Assembly: GCF_000018025.1 (NCBI RefSeq)
Contig: NC_009831.1
Location: 4,154,001 to 4,218,000 of the forward strand
From: Shewanella sediminis HAW-EB3
Lineage (GTDB): Bacteria; Pseudomonadota; Gammaproteobacteria; Enterobacterales; Shewanellaceae
Reading direction: 5' to 3'
Length of the DNA stretch: 64,000 nt
The translations under genes were made by a program, and so were the position numbers. Of this stretch, positions 8,737 to 15,867 are shown piece by piece; position 1 is the stretch's first letter, and each line of letters starts with the position of its first letter. Below the pieces are notes generated by a model that was given only the letters and a program-made list of their open reading frames with translations, was not told the origin of the DNA and made no database searches.

Positions 8737-9555
8737 TCATTTCAAGCTGGCAACCCCTTTGGTGAGAGCCATGGTATGTTCCAATATCGATTGCCCTTCC
8801 GCCCCATCACCATGACCAGGGAAGATGAACTTCGCTTGCGGAAAATCTGCTTTTACCTTACTCGCAGAGTGATACCAGTTGGCTAAGTCAGCGTCTCCTG
8901 TCCAGCCAAGGTTATTCGTTTCGTTTGACTTCAATAAGCAGCCACCGATCAATATGTTTTCCTTTGGTAACCAGACAACCAAGTTATCCATACTATGACC
9001 TGAACCCGGATAGTACGTCTCTATTTGGCCTTTAAGCAGTTCGAATTTATCCCCTGAAAAGCTATGGTTTGACATTGGCTGCTTATCCTTAACTAATAAC
9101 TGATTAGTCATATCCGATGCGTAAGTAGCGAAGCCATGTTTATCGAGATAACCCAAGCCTCCGGCCCTATCTTGGTGATAGTGGGTGACTATCGTTCCCT
9201 TAAGCAGCAGCTTTTGAATCTTCAACCAACTCATCAGATCCGGCATATCCGATTCACTCCACGGAGTATCGATAAGATAGGCATTGTGTTTATCGACATA
9301 GATAAATGAGTTTGAATCAAAAGTCATTGCAGGTTTATCTTGATATAGTTTGATCTCTTTATAAGACTTCACCAAATATAGCGCCGGTGACACCTGCTTT
9401 ATCTTGATGGCATCTGATGACCAAGCGGCTTCCGGGTGATGAATTTCAGCAACCGAACTAAAACTCGCTCCCAGCAATAGTACGACGGCCCCCGCACGTA
9501 GGTAGGGAATAGCAAAGCTGAATGCTGCCGCAACAAAATCAAGGTATATAGACAT
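8737..9555 (-). CDS. Subclass B1 metallo-beta-lactamase
   Basis: 272-residue exported enzyme expected to hydrolyse beta-lactams, including carbapenems, in the periplasm. A signal peptide covers about residues 1-36. The complete B1 zinc set is present: H125, H127 and D129 in THYHQDRAGG, H187 in GSGHSMDN, C206 in IGGCLLKS, and H248 in FPGHGD. The lysine two residues after the zinc-2 cysteine (K209) and the LGWTGDADL segment are also typical of B1, and distinguish it from general MBL-fold hydrolases. Known Shewanella B1 enzymes include SFB-1 and SLB-1; it may be a relative. No integron or transposon flanks it, so it looks like a resident chromosomal gene. An AAGG lies upstream of the ATG. Confidence 0.88.
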   Translation of the reverse strand: MSIYLDFVAAAFSFAIPYLRAGAVVLLLGASFSSVAEIHHPEAAWSSDAIKIKQVSPALYLVKSYKEIKLYQDKPAMTFDSNSFIYVDKHNAYLIDTPWSESDMPDLMSWLKIQKLLLKGTIVTHYHQDRAGGLGYLDKHGFATYASDMTNQLLVKDKQPMSNHSFSGDKFELLKGQIETYYPGSGHSMDNLVVWLPKENILIGGCLLKSNETNNLGWTGDADLANWYHSASKVKADFPQAKFIFPGHGDGAEGQSILEHTMALTKGVASLK

Positions 9556-9573
9556 GAGAAAACCTTATTAACA

Positions 9574-9598
9574 AAAACTGCCCTGAATATACAGGGCA
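9574..9598 (-). terminator. Terminator after proA
   Basis: TGCCCTG-AATATA-CAGGGCA stem followed on the minus strand by TTTTTG, just after the proA stop codon. Confidence 0.8.
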
Positions 9599-9612
9599 AT
9601 GGTGGCGAGCGA

Positions 9613-10887
9613 TTAGCTTCTTGCGGTATATTCCCCAACGCCAATCCACTTATAGGTGGTCAGCGCCTCTAGCCCCATGGGTCCTCGTGCATGTAACTTT
9701 TGAGTGCTCACCGCGACTTCGGCCCCAAGGCCAAATTGACCACCATCGGTGAAACGCGTGCTGGCATTGACATACACGGCCGCCGAGTCCACTTCATTCA
9801 CGAAGTGAGCCGATGCGTGAATGCTGTCGGTTAAGATCCCTTCAGAATGCCCACTCGAATAGGTTCTGATATGGTCGATAGCGGTGTCGATGTCGCTGAC
9901 AACCTTAACGCCTAAGGTGAGTGATAACCACTCTTGGCCATAGGTCTCTTCGGTCGCTATTGATATGGCAACGCCCAGTTTATCGGCGATAGCTTGTGCG
10001 CTCTGGCAACCATAAAAAGTGACGCCTGATGCTGCAAGGTGAGTATAGAGCTGAGGCAATAACTGATCCGCGATTGCCTCGTGAACTAAGACAGTATCGA
10101 GCGCATTACAGACAGTTGGACGCTGAACCTTGGCATTGGCAATGACTGCAATCGACTTAGCGATATCCGCATCTTTATCCGCGTAGAGATGGCATATACC
10201 TATGCCACCTAAAATAACCGGTATGGTCGCCTGCTCGGCGCACAGACGCTGCAAGTTTTGCCCACCTCGCGGCACTATCATATCGACGAACTGGTCGAGT
10301 TTAAGCAGGCCGCTCACTAAGGCTCTGTCAGGACTTTGAATCAGTTGTACACTATCTGCCGGCAAGCCTTGCTCAACGACGGCTGCTCGAATCGCTTCGC
10401 TCAGGGCAAGATTAGATTGCAGTGTCTCTTTACCCCCTCGCAGGATAACGGCGTTACCGGTTTTCAGTGCCAGTACGGCAATATCGACGGTCACATTGGG
10501 GCGTGCCTCATAGATAACACCGATCACTCCCAGGGGCACACGACGACGTGACAGGCGCAGGCCATTGTCTAATACCTGGCTCTCCAGCTCTGTACCTACC
10601 GGATCGGTGAGATTAATCACATTATCTATATCACCAATCACGCCTTGCAGGCGTGACTCATCGAGCAGTAAACGATCGATCATGGCATCATTGAGGCCAT
10701 TGCTGCGCGCAGCTACAACATCTTTTGCGTTAGCAGCCAGGATGGTGGCACTATTTTTTGTCAAGCTGCCGGCAATGGCGCTCAATAACGCCTGTTTCTG
10801 TTGGCCGGTCAATCCAGCTAAGGCATAGCTTGCTTGTTTAGCCTGTTGTCCCAGTGTTTGCAGATAAGCTGCATTATTCTCAATCAC
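9613..10887 (-). CDS. proA: Glutamate-5-semialdehyde dehydrogenase
   Basis: Second step of proline synthesis: NADPH-dependent reduction of gamma-glutamyl phosphate to glutamate-5-semialdehyde. The 424-residue product shows the ProA signatures [29 protein letters not shown], the nucleophilic cysteine in [11 protein letters not shown], and the C-terminal block [20 protein letters not shown] (about 390-410). Normal length. It follows proB by 57 bp on the same strand, forming the usual proBA operon. Confidence 0.98.
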   Translation of the reverse strand: MIENNAAYLQTLGQQAKQASYALAGLTGQQKQALLSAIAGSLTKNSATILAANAKDVVAARSNGLNDAMIDRLLLDESRLQGVIGDIDNVINLTDPVGTELESQVLDNGLRLSRRRVPLGVIGVIYEARPNVTVDIAVLALKTGNAVILRGGKETLQSNLALSEAIRAAVVEQGLPADSVQLIQSPDRALVSGLLKLDQFVDMIVPRGGQNLQRLCAEQATIPVILGGIGICHLYADKDADIAKSIAVIANAKVQRPTVCNALDTVLVHEAIADQLLPQLYTHLAASGVTFYGCQSAQAIADKLGVAISIATEETYGQEWLSLTLGVKVVSDIDTAIDHIRTYSSGHSEGILTDSIHASAHFVNEVDSAAVYVNASTRFTDGGQFGLGAEVAVSTQKLHARGPMGLEALTTYKWIGVGEYTARS

Positions 10888-10944
10888 GTCACATCACCTT
10901 CATTTTTCAAAGGACCTGAATGTCAGGACCTGTAAACTTCAATT

Positions 10945-12063
10945 CTAAAGAACGACCATATCATTACGATGAACCACGGCATCACCATAATCGTAGCCAA
11001 GCAGCGACTCGATATCATCCGAGTGCTTACCCGCTATCAGATGCAGATCTTTGGCACTGTAGCGACTCATGCCCCGCGCAAACTCCCTTCCATCACTATC
11101 GACAAGATGCAGCGTTGCACCTCGCTCAAACTTGCCTTCGACTCTGACTATGCCCTTAGAGAGCAAACTCCTCCCCTTTTGAGTCACGGCATTTAGGGCA
11201 CCTTGATCCAATATCAACTTACCTCTGGTTGCCTGACCGGCTAAGATCCACTGTTTACGGCTCTCCAATGGATTTTCCAGCGCCGTAAAGTGAGTACCAA
11301 CTGACTCCTTGCAAACGGCATCTTGTATCACCCTGGGATGGTGCCCGGATGCAATAATCACTTCGACACCGGCACGCCTCGCAATATCAGCCGCCTCTAG
11401 CTTAGTTGCCATGCCTCCGGTTCCCAGACCTGAGACGGCGCCACCGGCGAGGAGGCGTAGACTGTCGTCGATATTGACCACTTGCTTAATGAGTTTTGCA
11501 TCAGGGTTCGAGCGAGGATCGGCATCGAAAAGTCCCCTCTGGTCGGTTAACAGGATCAGCAGGTCTGCATCACAGAGCAATGCGGCTCGGGCAGAAAGGT
11601 TATCGTTATCACCGACTTTTATCTCATTGGTGGCGACGGCATCATTTTCATTGATGATAGGGATGATGCCCTGAGCCAACAGCGCATTGAGAGAGTCTCG
11701 CGCATTCAGGTAGCGCTCTCTGTCATGAAGATCGGCCCGGGTTAATAGCAGTTGACCCACATGCAGGCCATAAATACTGAACAGTTGTGCCCAGGCTAAA
11801 ATGAGTTGGCTCTGCCCCACAGCGGCAAGGAGCTGTTTATTGGCTACGGTATCGGGGAGTTCGGGGTAGCCCAGATGTTCACGGCCGGCGGCGATTGCCC
11901 CCGATGTACACAGTACGACCTCTACTCCGGCCTTCATTAACGCTGCCATCTGCCTCGCCAACTCAACCATATGCGCCTTATCCAACTGTCGACTGCCGGA
12001 TGTCAGTACACTTGTTCCCAATTTTACCACTACGCGGCGGTAACCAATCTCACTTAAGTTCAT
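10945..12063 (-). CDS. proB: Glutamate 5-kinase
   Basis: First, feedback-controlled step of proline synthesis: ATP-dependent phosphorylation of glutamate. The amino acid kinase domain (about residues 5-255) has [13 protein letters not shown], the [10 protein letters not shown] active-site block and [17 protein letters not shown]-terminal PUA domain (about 275-365) follows, as in the long bacterial form. The start at 12063 ([16 protein letters not shown]) matches the family; an in-frame ATG 42 bp upstream would add an atypical tail. No strong ribosome-binding site is visible at either start. First gene of proBA. Confidence 0.96.
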   Translation of the reverse strand: MNLSEIGYRRVVVKLGTSVLTSGSRQLDKAHMVELARQMAALMKAGVEVVLCTSGAIAAGREHLGYPELPDTVANKQLLAAVGQSQLILAWAQLFSIYGLHVGQLLLTRADLHDRERYLNARDSLNALLAQGIIPIINENDAVATNEIKVGDNDNLSARAALLCDADLLILLTDQRGLFDADPRSNPDAKLIKQVVNIDDSLRLLAGGAVSGLGTGGMATKLEAADIARRAGVEVIIASGHHPRVIQDAVCKESVGTHFTALENPLESRKQWILAGQATRGKLILDQGALNAVTQKGRSLLSKGIVRVEGKFERGATLHLVDSDGREFARGMSRYSAKDLHLIAGKHSDDIESLLGYDYGDAVVHRNDMVVL

Positions 12064-12174
12064 TTTAAAAATAGTAAATAAAGCCGAACTTAGCGTTATA
12101 CCCAATCTTGAGGCTAATTGGTAGTCGACCAGAAAAAAGAAACGCTAAAACAGTACAATTGTGAGTTTTTCCCA

Positions 12175-12202
12175 TAAAAAAAGGCCATACACTGTATGGC
12201 CT
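12175..12202 (-). terminator. Terminator after the NCS2 permease gene
   Basis: AGGCCATAC / GTATGGCCT stem followed by seven T residues on the minus strand, about 20 bp after the permease stop codon. Confidence 0.9.
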
Positions 12203-12221
12203 CATCAATAACTAACGACTC

Positions 12222-13511
12222 TTAGCCATAGATAAACTTAGCAATAAACAGCGCCGCTAACACGACTACACCGACACTCAGGTCTCTGTATCGTCCACTC
12301 AAGAGTTTAATTACCGCATAGGAGATAAAGCCCATCGCAATACCAGTGGCAATCGAGAATGTAAGTGGCATCAGAATGCAGACCACAACGACGGGTGCCG
12401 CCTCAGTCAAATCTTCCCACTCAACGTGTACCAGCCCTGACATCATCAAGATAGCCACGTAAAACAAGGTTCCCGCGGTAGCGTAGGCAGGAACCATTCC
12501 CGCAAGTGGCGAAAAAAACAGGGAGCACAAAAACAGAATGCCCACCACTACGGCAGTTAGACCTGTACGGCCTCCCGCACTCACACCCGCAGTACTTTCG
12601 ATATAACTGGTCGTTGTTGATGTGCCAAGCATAGCGCCGGCAATCGTCGCCGTGCTGTCAGCCGTCAATGCACGGTTCAATCTGGGAAGCCGTCCCTTAT
12701 CATCCAGAAAACCTCCCCGCTGCGCCACGGCAACCAGTGTCCCGGAGGTATCGAACAGATCGACAAACAGGAAGGCAAATACAACCGAGAGCATACTCAC
12801 CTCCAGCACACTGGAGAGATCCATCTTCATAAAGGTGGGCATGATAGAGGGGGGGGTCGACATCACCCCCTGATATTGAACATCGCCAAACAGGACTCCC
12901 AATACTGTTATTGAAAGAATACTTACAATAACGGCAGATTTCATGCCACGGTGCACCATCGCAATGATCATAAAGAAGCCCAAAACGGCCATCACAGCTG
13001 GAAAGGCGGTGACATCTCCCATGGTCACCAGTGTTGCCGGACTGGCAACGACAATCCCGGCACTCTTCAGTCCGATTAAAGCAAGGAACAGGCCTATACC
13101 GGCCGCAATACCCAAACGAAGCGACATAGGAATACTATTTACTATCCACTCTCTGATCTTAACCAGAGACAGGAACAGAAAGCAGATACCCGACAGGAAA
13201 ACCGCTCCGAGCGCCGTTTCCCAGCTGTAGCCCATCTCCCCGACGACCGTATAGGTAAAAAATGCATTCAAGCCCATACCTGGTGCGAGTGCAATGGGAT
13301 AGTTAGCCACTATCCCCATAATCAAACACCCGATAGCGGCAGCCAAACAGGTCGCAACAAAAACAGCACCATGATCCATTCCGGCATCGGCCAGCATCAT
13401 GGGGTTAACAAAGATAATGTAAGCCATGGTTAAGAAGGTAGTTAATCCCGCCACTACCTCTTGCTTTAACGATGTTTGGTTTTCTTTTAATTTAAATAAT
13501 TTTTCTAACAT
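12222..13511 (-). CDS. NCS2 family purine permease (AzgA-like)
   Basis: 429-residue inner-membrane transporter with about 12-14 hydrophobic segments. The N-terminus KQEVVAGLTTFLTMAYIIFV, NPMMLADAGMD, GMGLNAFFTYTVV and the SYIESTAGVSAGGRTGLTA block are characteristic of the AzgA/GhxP/PurP branch, proton symporters for adenine, guanine or hypoxanthine. Which base is carried cannot be told. Single gene, with its own terminator. No purine riboswitch or PurR box is evident in the 225 bp upstream. Confidence 0.92.
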   Translation of the reverse strand: MLEKLFKLKENQTSLKQEVVAGLTTFLTMAYIIFVNPMMLADAGMDHGAVFVATCLAAAIGCLIMGIVANYPIALAPGMGLNAFFTYTVVGEMGYSWETALGAVFLSGICFLFLSLVKIREWIVNSIPMSLRLGIAAGIGLFLALIGLKSAGIVVASPATLVTMGDVTAFPAVMAVLGFFMIIAMVHRGMKSAVIVSILSITVLGVLFGDVQYQGVMSTPPSIMPTFMKMDLSSVLEVSMLSVVFAFLFVDLFDTSGTLVAVAQRGGFLDDKGRLPRLNRALTADSTATIAGAMLGTSTTTSYIESTAGVSAGGRTGLTAVVVGILFLCSLFFSPLAGMVPAYATAGTLFYVAILMMSGLVHVEWEDLTEAAPVVVVCILMPLTFSIATGIAMGFISYAVIKLLSGRYRDLSVGVVVLAALFIAKFIYG

Positions 13512-13738
13512 GGAACTGCGTTCCTTTTATTTTTTATAGTTGTAAGTAGGGTCTATTGTCATGCTCAGATCTGAGCTTATAAGGTGTAGGTACAAGACAA
13601 ATGTAAATAAGATAGAAAAGGTTACCCTATGTCTATTTGTATTTTCCGACGATTATAGGGGGTTTACTCTAGTGAGGCTAGCGCTATAGAAATGAGGATC
13701 TCTGACAAGAATCAGATTTTTATACTTAAACAGCAGAC

Positions 13739-13764
13739 AAAAAAAGCCCGCTCAGTGAGCGGGC
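13739..13764 (-). terminator. Terminator of peptide unit A and its 3' hairpins
   Basis: GCCCGCTC / GAGCGGGC stem with a T-run on the minus strand. Between the peptide stop codon and this terminator lie two small hairpins also found in units B and C: an ACCC/GGGT stem near 13820-13831 and a TTCC/GGAA stem near 13784-13797. Confidence 0.9.
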
Positions 13765-13866
13765 CGATACTAATTTTTAAGTGTTCCTCGAGGGAAGTGT
13801 TATCTTCAGTCTTCATAACCCAAGGGGTCAGAGTTATGCAGACTAAGGTAACCACTTAGGGGCTAG

Positions 13867-13965
13867 TTAGCCCTTAAAGTTCATAGCGTACAACCCGCCA
13901 CGCAAAGCATCGGTACAGAACCAAGTGTTTTGCCAATAAACGTGCTGATTTCCGGTATAAGACAT
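13867..13965 (-). CDS. 32-residue peptide, copy A of three (unknown family)
   Basis: Short gene with AGGAG 9 nt before the ATG and encoding 32 residues. The peptide starts MSYTGNQHV, has the core YWQNTWFCTDALRGGL shared by all three copies, and ends YAMNFKG. It is rich in aromatic residues, has a single cysteine, and has no hydrophobic membrane segment. Compared with copy B the codons of the shared core differ at several synonymous positions, for example GCT TTG against GCA TTA for Ala-Leu, which indicates that the protein sequence is selected. It is alone in its transcript, between a long structured leader and a terminator. I do not recognise the family. Confidence 0.8.
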   Translation of the reverse strand: MSYTGNQHVYWQNTWFCTDALRGGLYAMNFKG

Positions 13966-14133
13966 AGTCAAGACTCCTAACAAAGTTGTAATAAAATTAC
14001 TCTAGTCAAACTGGGCCAAGCTTACTAAACAAAGCAGCTAAAAAGCCTTAGAGTCAACTTGTCGCTCGATTCCATGGAGAGTTATCCATCCTGGATAGAC
14101 CTAGAGGTGGAAGGCTTCATTGCCTAACCAACG
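13966..14133 (-). ncRNA. Structured 5' leader of peptide unit A
   Basis: About 165 nt separate the predicted transcription start from the peptide ATG. The leader is conserved with units B and C. It contains an AGGC/GCCT hairpin (14112-14125) whose loop varies between copies, a TATCC/GGATA hairpin (14083-14097), and the strongly kept block GTCGCTCGATTCC on the plus strand. Next to the ribosome-binding site GTAAT-AAA-ATTAC (13988-14000) forms another small palindrome. It may be a cis-regulatory RNA or part of a dual-function sRNA. Confidence 0.55.
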
Positions 14134-14139
14134 AGACCA

Positions 14140-14167
14140 ATTATACTCAAATGTAATTTTATTACAA
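14140..14167 (-). promoter_or_regulatory. Promoter of unit A with HexR-like palindrome
   Basis: TATAAT (14140-14145) lies 16 bp from TTGTAA (14162-14167) on the minus strand. The perfect palindrome TGTAATTTTATTACA (14152-14166) covers the -35 element. It fits TGTAAT-WWW-ATTACA, the HexR site as I recall it from Shewanella studies. A site over the -35 element would normally repress. Confidence 0.65.
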
Positions 14168-14467
14168 GATTTATTTTAAAAACAGTACAAAAACGCCCCT
14201 TTCTGTAATTTTACAACACCTAATATAGTTTTCGTTGATCCACGTTAACGCCATTTATGGCGGTGCTCTTTAGTCTGAAAAGACTGACAACATCTCTATC
14301 GTCTTCCTCATACATAGAGGCATTCCATAAGCTGTAACCCTCAATCTCAAAAGACCTCACCTCTTTAGATATGACGCCGCCAGCTGTATATCGATTTTCT
14401 GAACTGAGTTTTATGACGTGAAGTTACATGGGTTATTTAGTTATTTTGCCTGGGAGGGGAAATAAAC
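14168..14467. other. Spacer between peptide units A and B
   Basis: About 300 bp with no supported gene. Its left end is the unit A promoter and its right end the terminator of unit B. I see no repeat shared with the second spacer. Confidence 0.4.
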
Positions 14468-14494
14468 AAAAAAAAGCCCGCTCAAAGAGCGGGC
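14468..14494 (-). terminator. Terminator of peptide unit B and its 3' hairpins
   Basis: GCCCGCTC-AAA-GAGCGGGC stem and T-run on the minus strand. The 3' region holds ATCCC-AGT-GGGAT and TTCC-TAAT-GGAA hairpins, counterparts of those in units A and C. Confidence 0.9.
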
Positions 14495-14639
14495 CGAGAC
14501 TAAATCAAGTGTTCCTAATGGAATGAGTTACCGCGCTAACAGTTATACTAACATTTCAATCTTAAGATCAAGATGTTACTTGAGTCTAAACATCCCAGTG
14601 GGATAAGGGTCGATAGATGGTAACTAGCTTGAGGGGTGG

Positions 14640-14738
14640 TTAGCCCTTGAAGCTAATGGCGTATAGACCGCCACGTAATGCATCAGTACAAAACCAAGTG
14701 TTTTGCCAATAAACATTCTGAATTCCGGTATAAGACAT
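14640..14738 (-). CDS. 32-residue peptide, copy B of three (unknown family)
   Basis: Second copy, 32 residues, starting MSYTGIQNV and ending YAISFKG around the invariant core YWQNTWFCTDALRGGL. AGGAG precedes the ATG. Relative to copy A the changes are N6I, H8N, M28I and N29S, while many third-codon positions differ silently. It starts 773 bp upstream of copy A on the minus strand and has its own promoter, leader and terminator. Family and function unknown. Confidence 0.8.
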   Translation of the reverse strand: MSYTGIQNVYWQNTWFCTDALRGGLYAISFKG

Positions 14739-14905
14739 AGTAGATACTCCTAACAAAGTTGTAAAAAAAATACTCAAGTTAAACTTGGCTTAGCTTACAT
14801 AACACAGTAGCTATCACGCCGCAGAGTCAACTTGTCGCTCAATTCCCTGGAGAAGTATCCATCCTGGATAGACCTAGAGGTGGAAGGCGTCATTGCCTAA
14901 CCAAC
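14739..14905 (-). ncRNA. Structured 5' leader of peptide unit B
   Basis: Same architecture as the unit A leader: AGGC/GCCT hairpin, TATCC/GGATA hairpin and the same single-stranded blocks. The palindrome before the ribosome-binding site is degraded here (GTAAAAAAAATAC), so that element is less strictly kept than the other hairpins. Confidence 0.55.
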
Positions 14906-14911
14906 GAGATA

Positions 14912-14940
14912 ACTATACCCCTGATGTAATTTTATTACAA
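14912..14940 (-). promoter_or_regulatory. Promoter of unit B with HexR-like palindrome
   Basis: TATAGT (14912-14917) and TTGTAA (14935-14940) at 17 bp spacing. The same perfect palindrome TGTAATTTTATTACA is at 14925-14939, over the -35 element. The -10 hexamer is weaker than in A and C. Confidence 0.6.
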
Positions 14941-15127
14941 GTTTTATCTGAGATTTAATCTAAATTCACCCAATCCTGTAATTTTATAACGACCATAGAT
15001 GAACACGGGACACGATACTGATTAAATAGAGACAGAGGGCGAGCGCCGATCACCTTCAAGTAAACGCGTCTAAAGAGATCGACCAACTGATAAGGTGGTT
15101 TTGGCTGGCTACAGGCGATAAGCAGAC

Positions 15128-15154
15128 AAAAAAAAGCCCGCTCAAAGAGCGGGC
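15128..15154 (-). terminator. Terminator of peptide unit C and its 3' hairpins
   Basis: GCCCGCTC-AAA-GAGCGGGC stem and T-run on the minus strand. The 3' region again has ATCCC-AAAA-GGGAT and TTCC-TAAA-GGAA hairpins. Confidence 0.9.
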
Positions 15155-15327
15155 AAAGACTAATTTCAAGTGTTCCTAAAGGAAAGAGTTACCACGCTAG
15201 CAGTTACACTGGCATATCGATCAGATGATCAAGATGCAACTTGAGTCTAAACATCCCAAAAGGGATTAAGGTTGATGGATGATGGAAACTACTTAAAGGG
15301 GTAGTCAGCCCTGTAAACCCTAAAGGA

Positions 15328-15426
15328 TTAACCCTTAGTGTTCATTGCAAATAAGCCGCCACGCAAAGCATCGGTACAGAACCAAGTGTTTTGCCAATAA
15401 ACGTGCTGATTTCCGGTATAAGACAT
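15328..15426 (-). CDS. 32-residue peptide, copy C of three (unknown family)
   Basis: Third copy, 32 residues, starting MSYTGNQHV and ending FAMNTKG, identical to copy A through residue 25. An upstream in-frame ATG at 15519 would extend it to 63 residues, but that stretch is the structured leader, lacks a ribosome-binding site and is not open in the other copies, so the start at 15426 behind AGGAG is preferred. It begins 688 bp upstream of copy B and lies closest to the M17 peptidase gene, ending the cluster on that side. Family and function unknown. Confidence 0.8.
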   Translation of the reverse strand: MSYTGNQHVYWQNTWFCTDALRGGLFAMNTKG

Positions 15427-15594
15427 AGTCAATACTCCTAAACAAAGTTGTAATAAAATTACTCTACTCAAATTTGGCTTAACTTGTAAAACAAAGCAGC
15501 TAAAAAGCCGTAGAGTCAACCTGTCGCTCGATTCCTTGGAGAGTTATCCATCCTGGATAGACTTAATGATGGAAGGCTCAGTGCCTAACCAACG
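15427..15594 (-). ncRNA. Structured 5' leader of peptide unit C
   Basis: Counterpart of the A and B leaders. The AGGC/GCCT hairpin has a shorter loop here while the stem is unchanged, the TATCC/GGATA hairpin is kept, and GTAAT-AAA-ATTAC is present before the ribosome-binding site. Confidence 0.55.
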
Positions 15595-15600
15595 AAATCA

Positions 15601-15628
15601 ATTATAGTTAAATGTAATTTTATTACAA
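15601..15628 (-). promoter_or_regulatory. Promoter of unit C with HexR-like palindrome
   Basis: TATAAT (15601-15606) and TTGTAA (15623-15628) at 16 bp spacing, with TGTAATTTTATTACA at 15613-15627, as in units A and B. Confidence 0.65.
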
Positions 15629-15867
15629 GCTTTTTTTGATTTATATCTGAAATACGCTATTTTTGCGTAAGTTAACCACCAATTCAGTACTTTTTAGTCG
15701 AAATGTAGTGCGCATTGGTGGAGAAGTTACAGAAAAGTTTCAGATAAACGATGAAAAACAACCAAGATAAAAACTGGGGCAGCATATTAGAGAAGGAAAA
15801 TGACATCATACTTTGCAAACTAGTCACTGCAAGTGACACGTTGTGTCACTTGCAGCTTAATGGAGCT

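Noticed and set aside
8737..9555. General MBL-fold hydrolase (glyoxalase or lactonase) reading of the B1 gene
   Set aside because: The zinc-2 cysteine in GGCLLKS and the following lysine are B1 features; glyoxalases and lactonases have an aspartate there.
13512..13738. Purine riboswitch upstream of the NCS2 permease
   Set aside because: No three-way-junction pattern or PurR box is recognisable.
15427..15519. Longer 63-residue version of peptide copy C
   Set aside because: The extension lies in the structured leader, has no ribosome-binding site, and is not open in copies A and B.
13739..15628. Type I toxin-antitoxin system
   Set aside because: Repeated small ORFs with long leaders fit superficially, but the peptide has no hydrophobic membrane segment and I see no antisense promoter.
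13739..15628. RiPP (bacteriocin-like) precursor cluster
   Set aside because: No modification enzyme, ABC exporter or immunity gene is near; the GG in the core is not placed like a classical leader cleavage site. Not fully excluded if enzymes act in trans.
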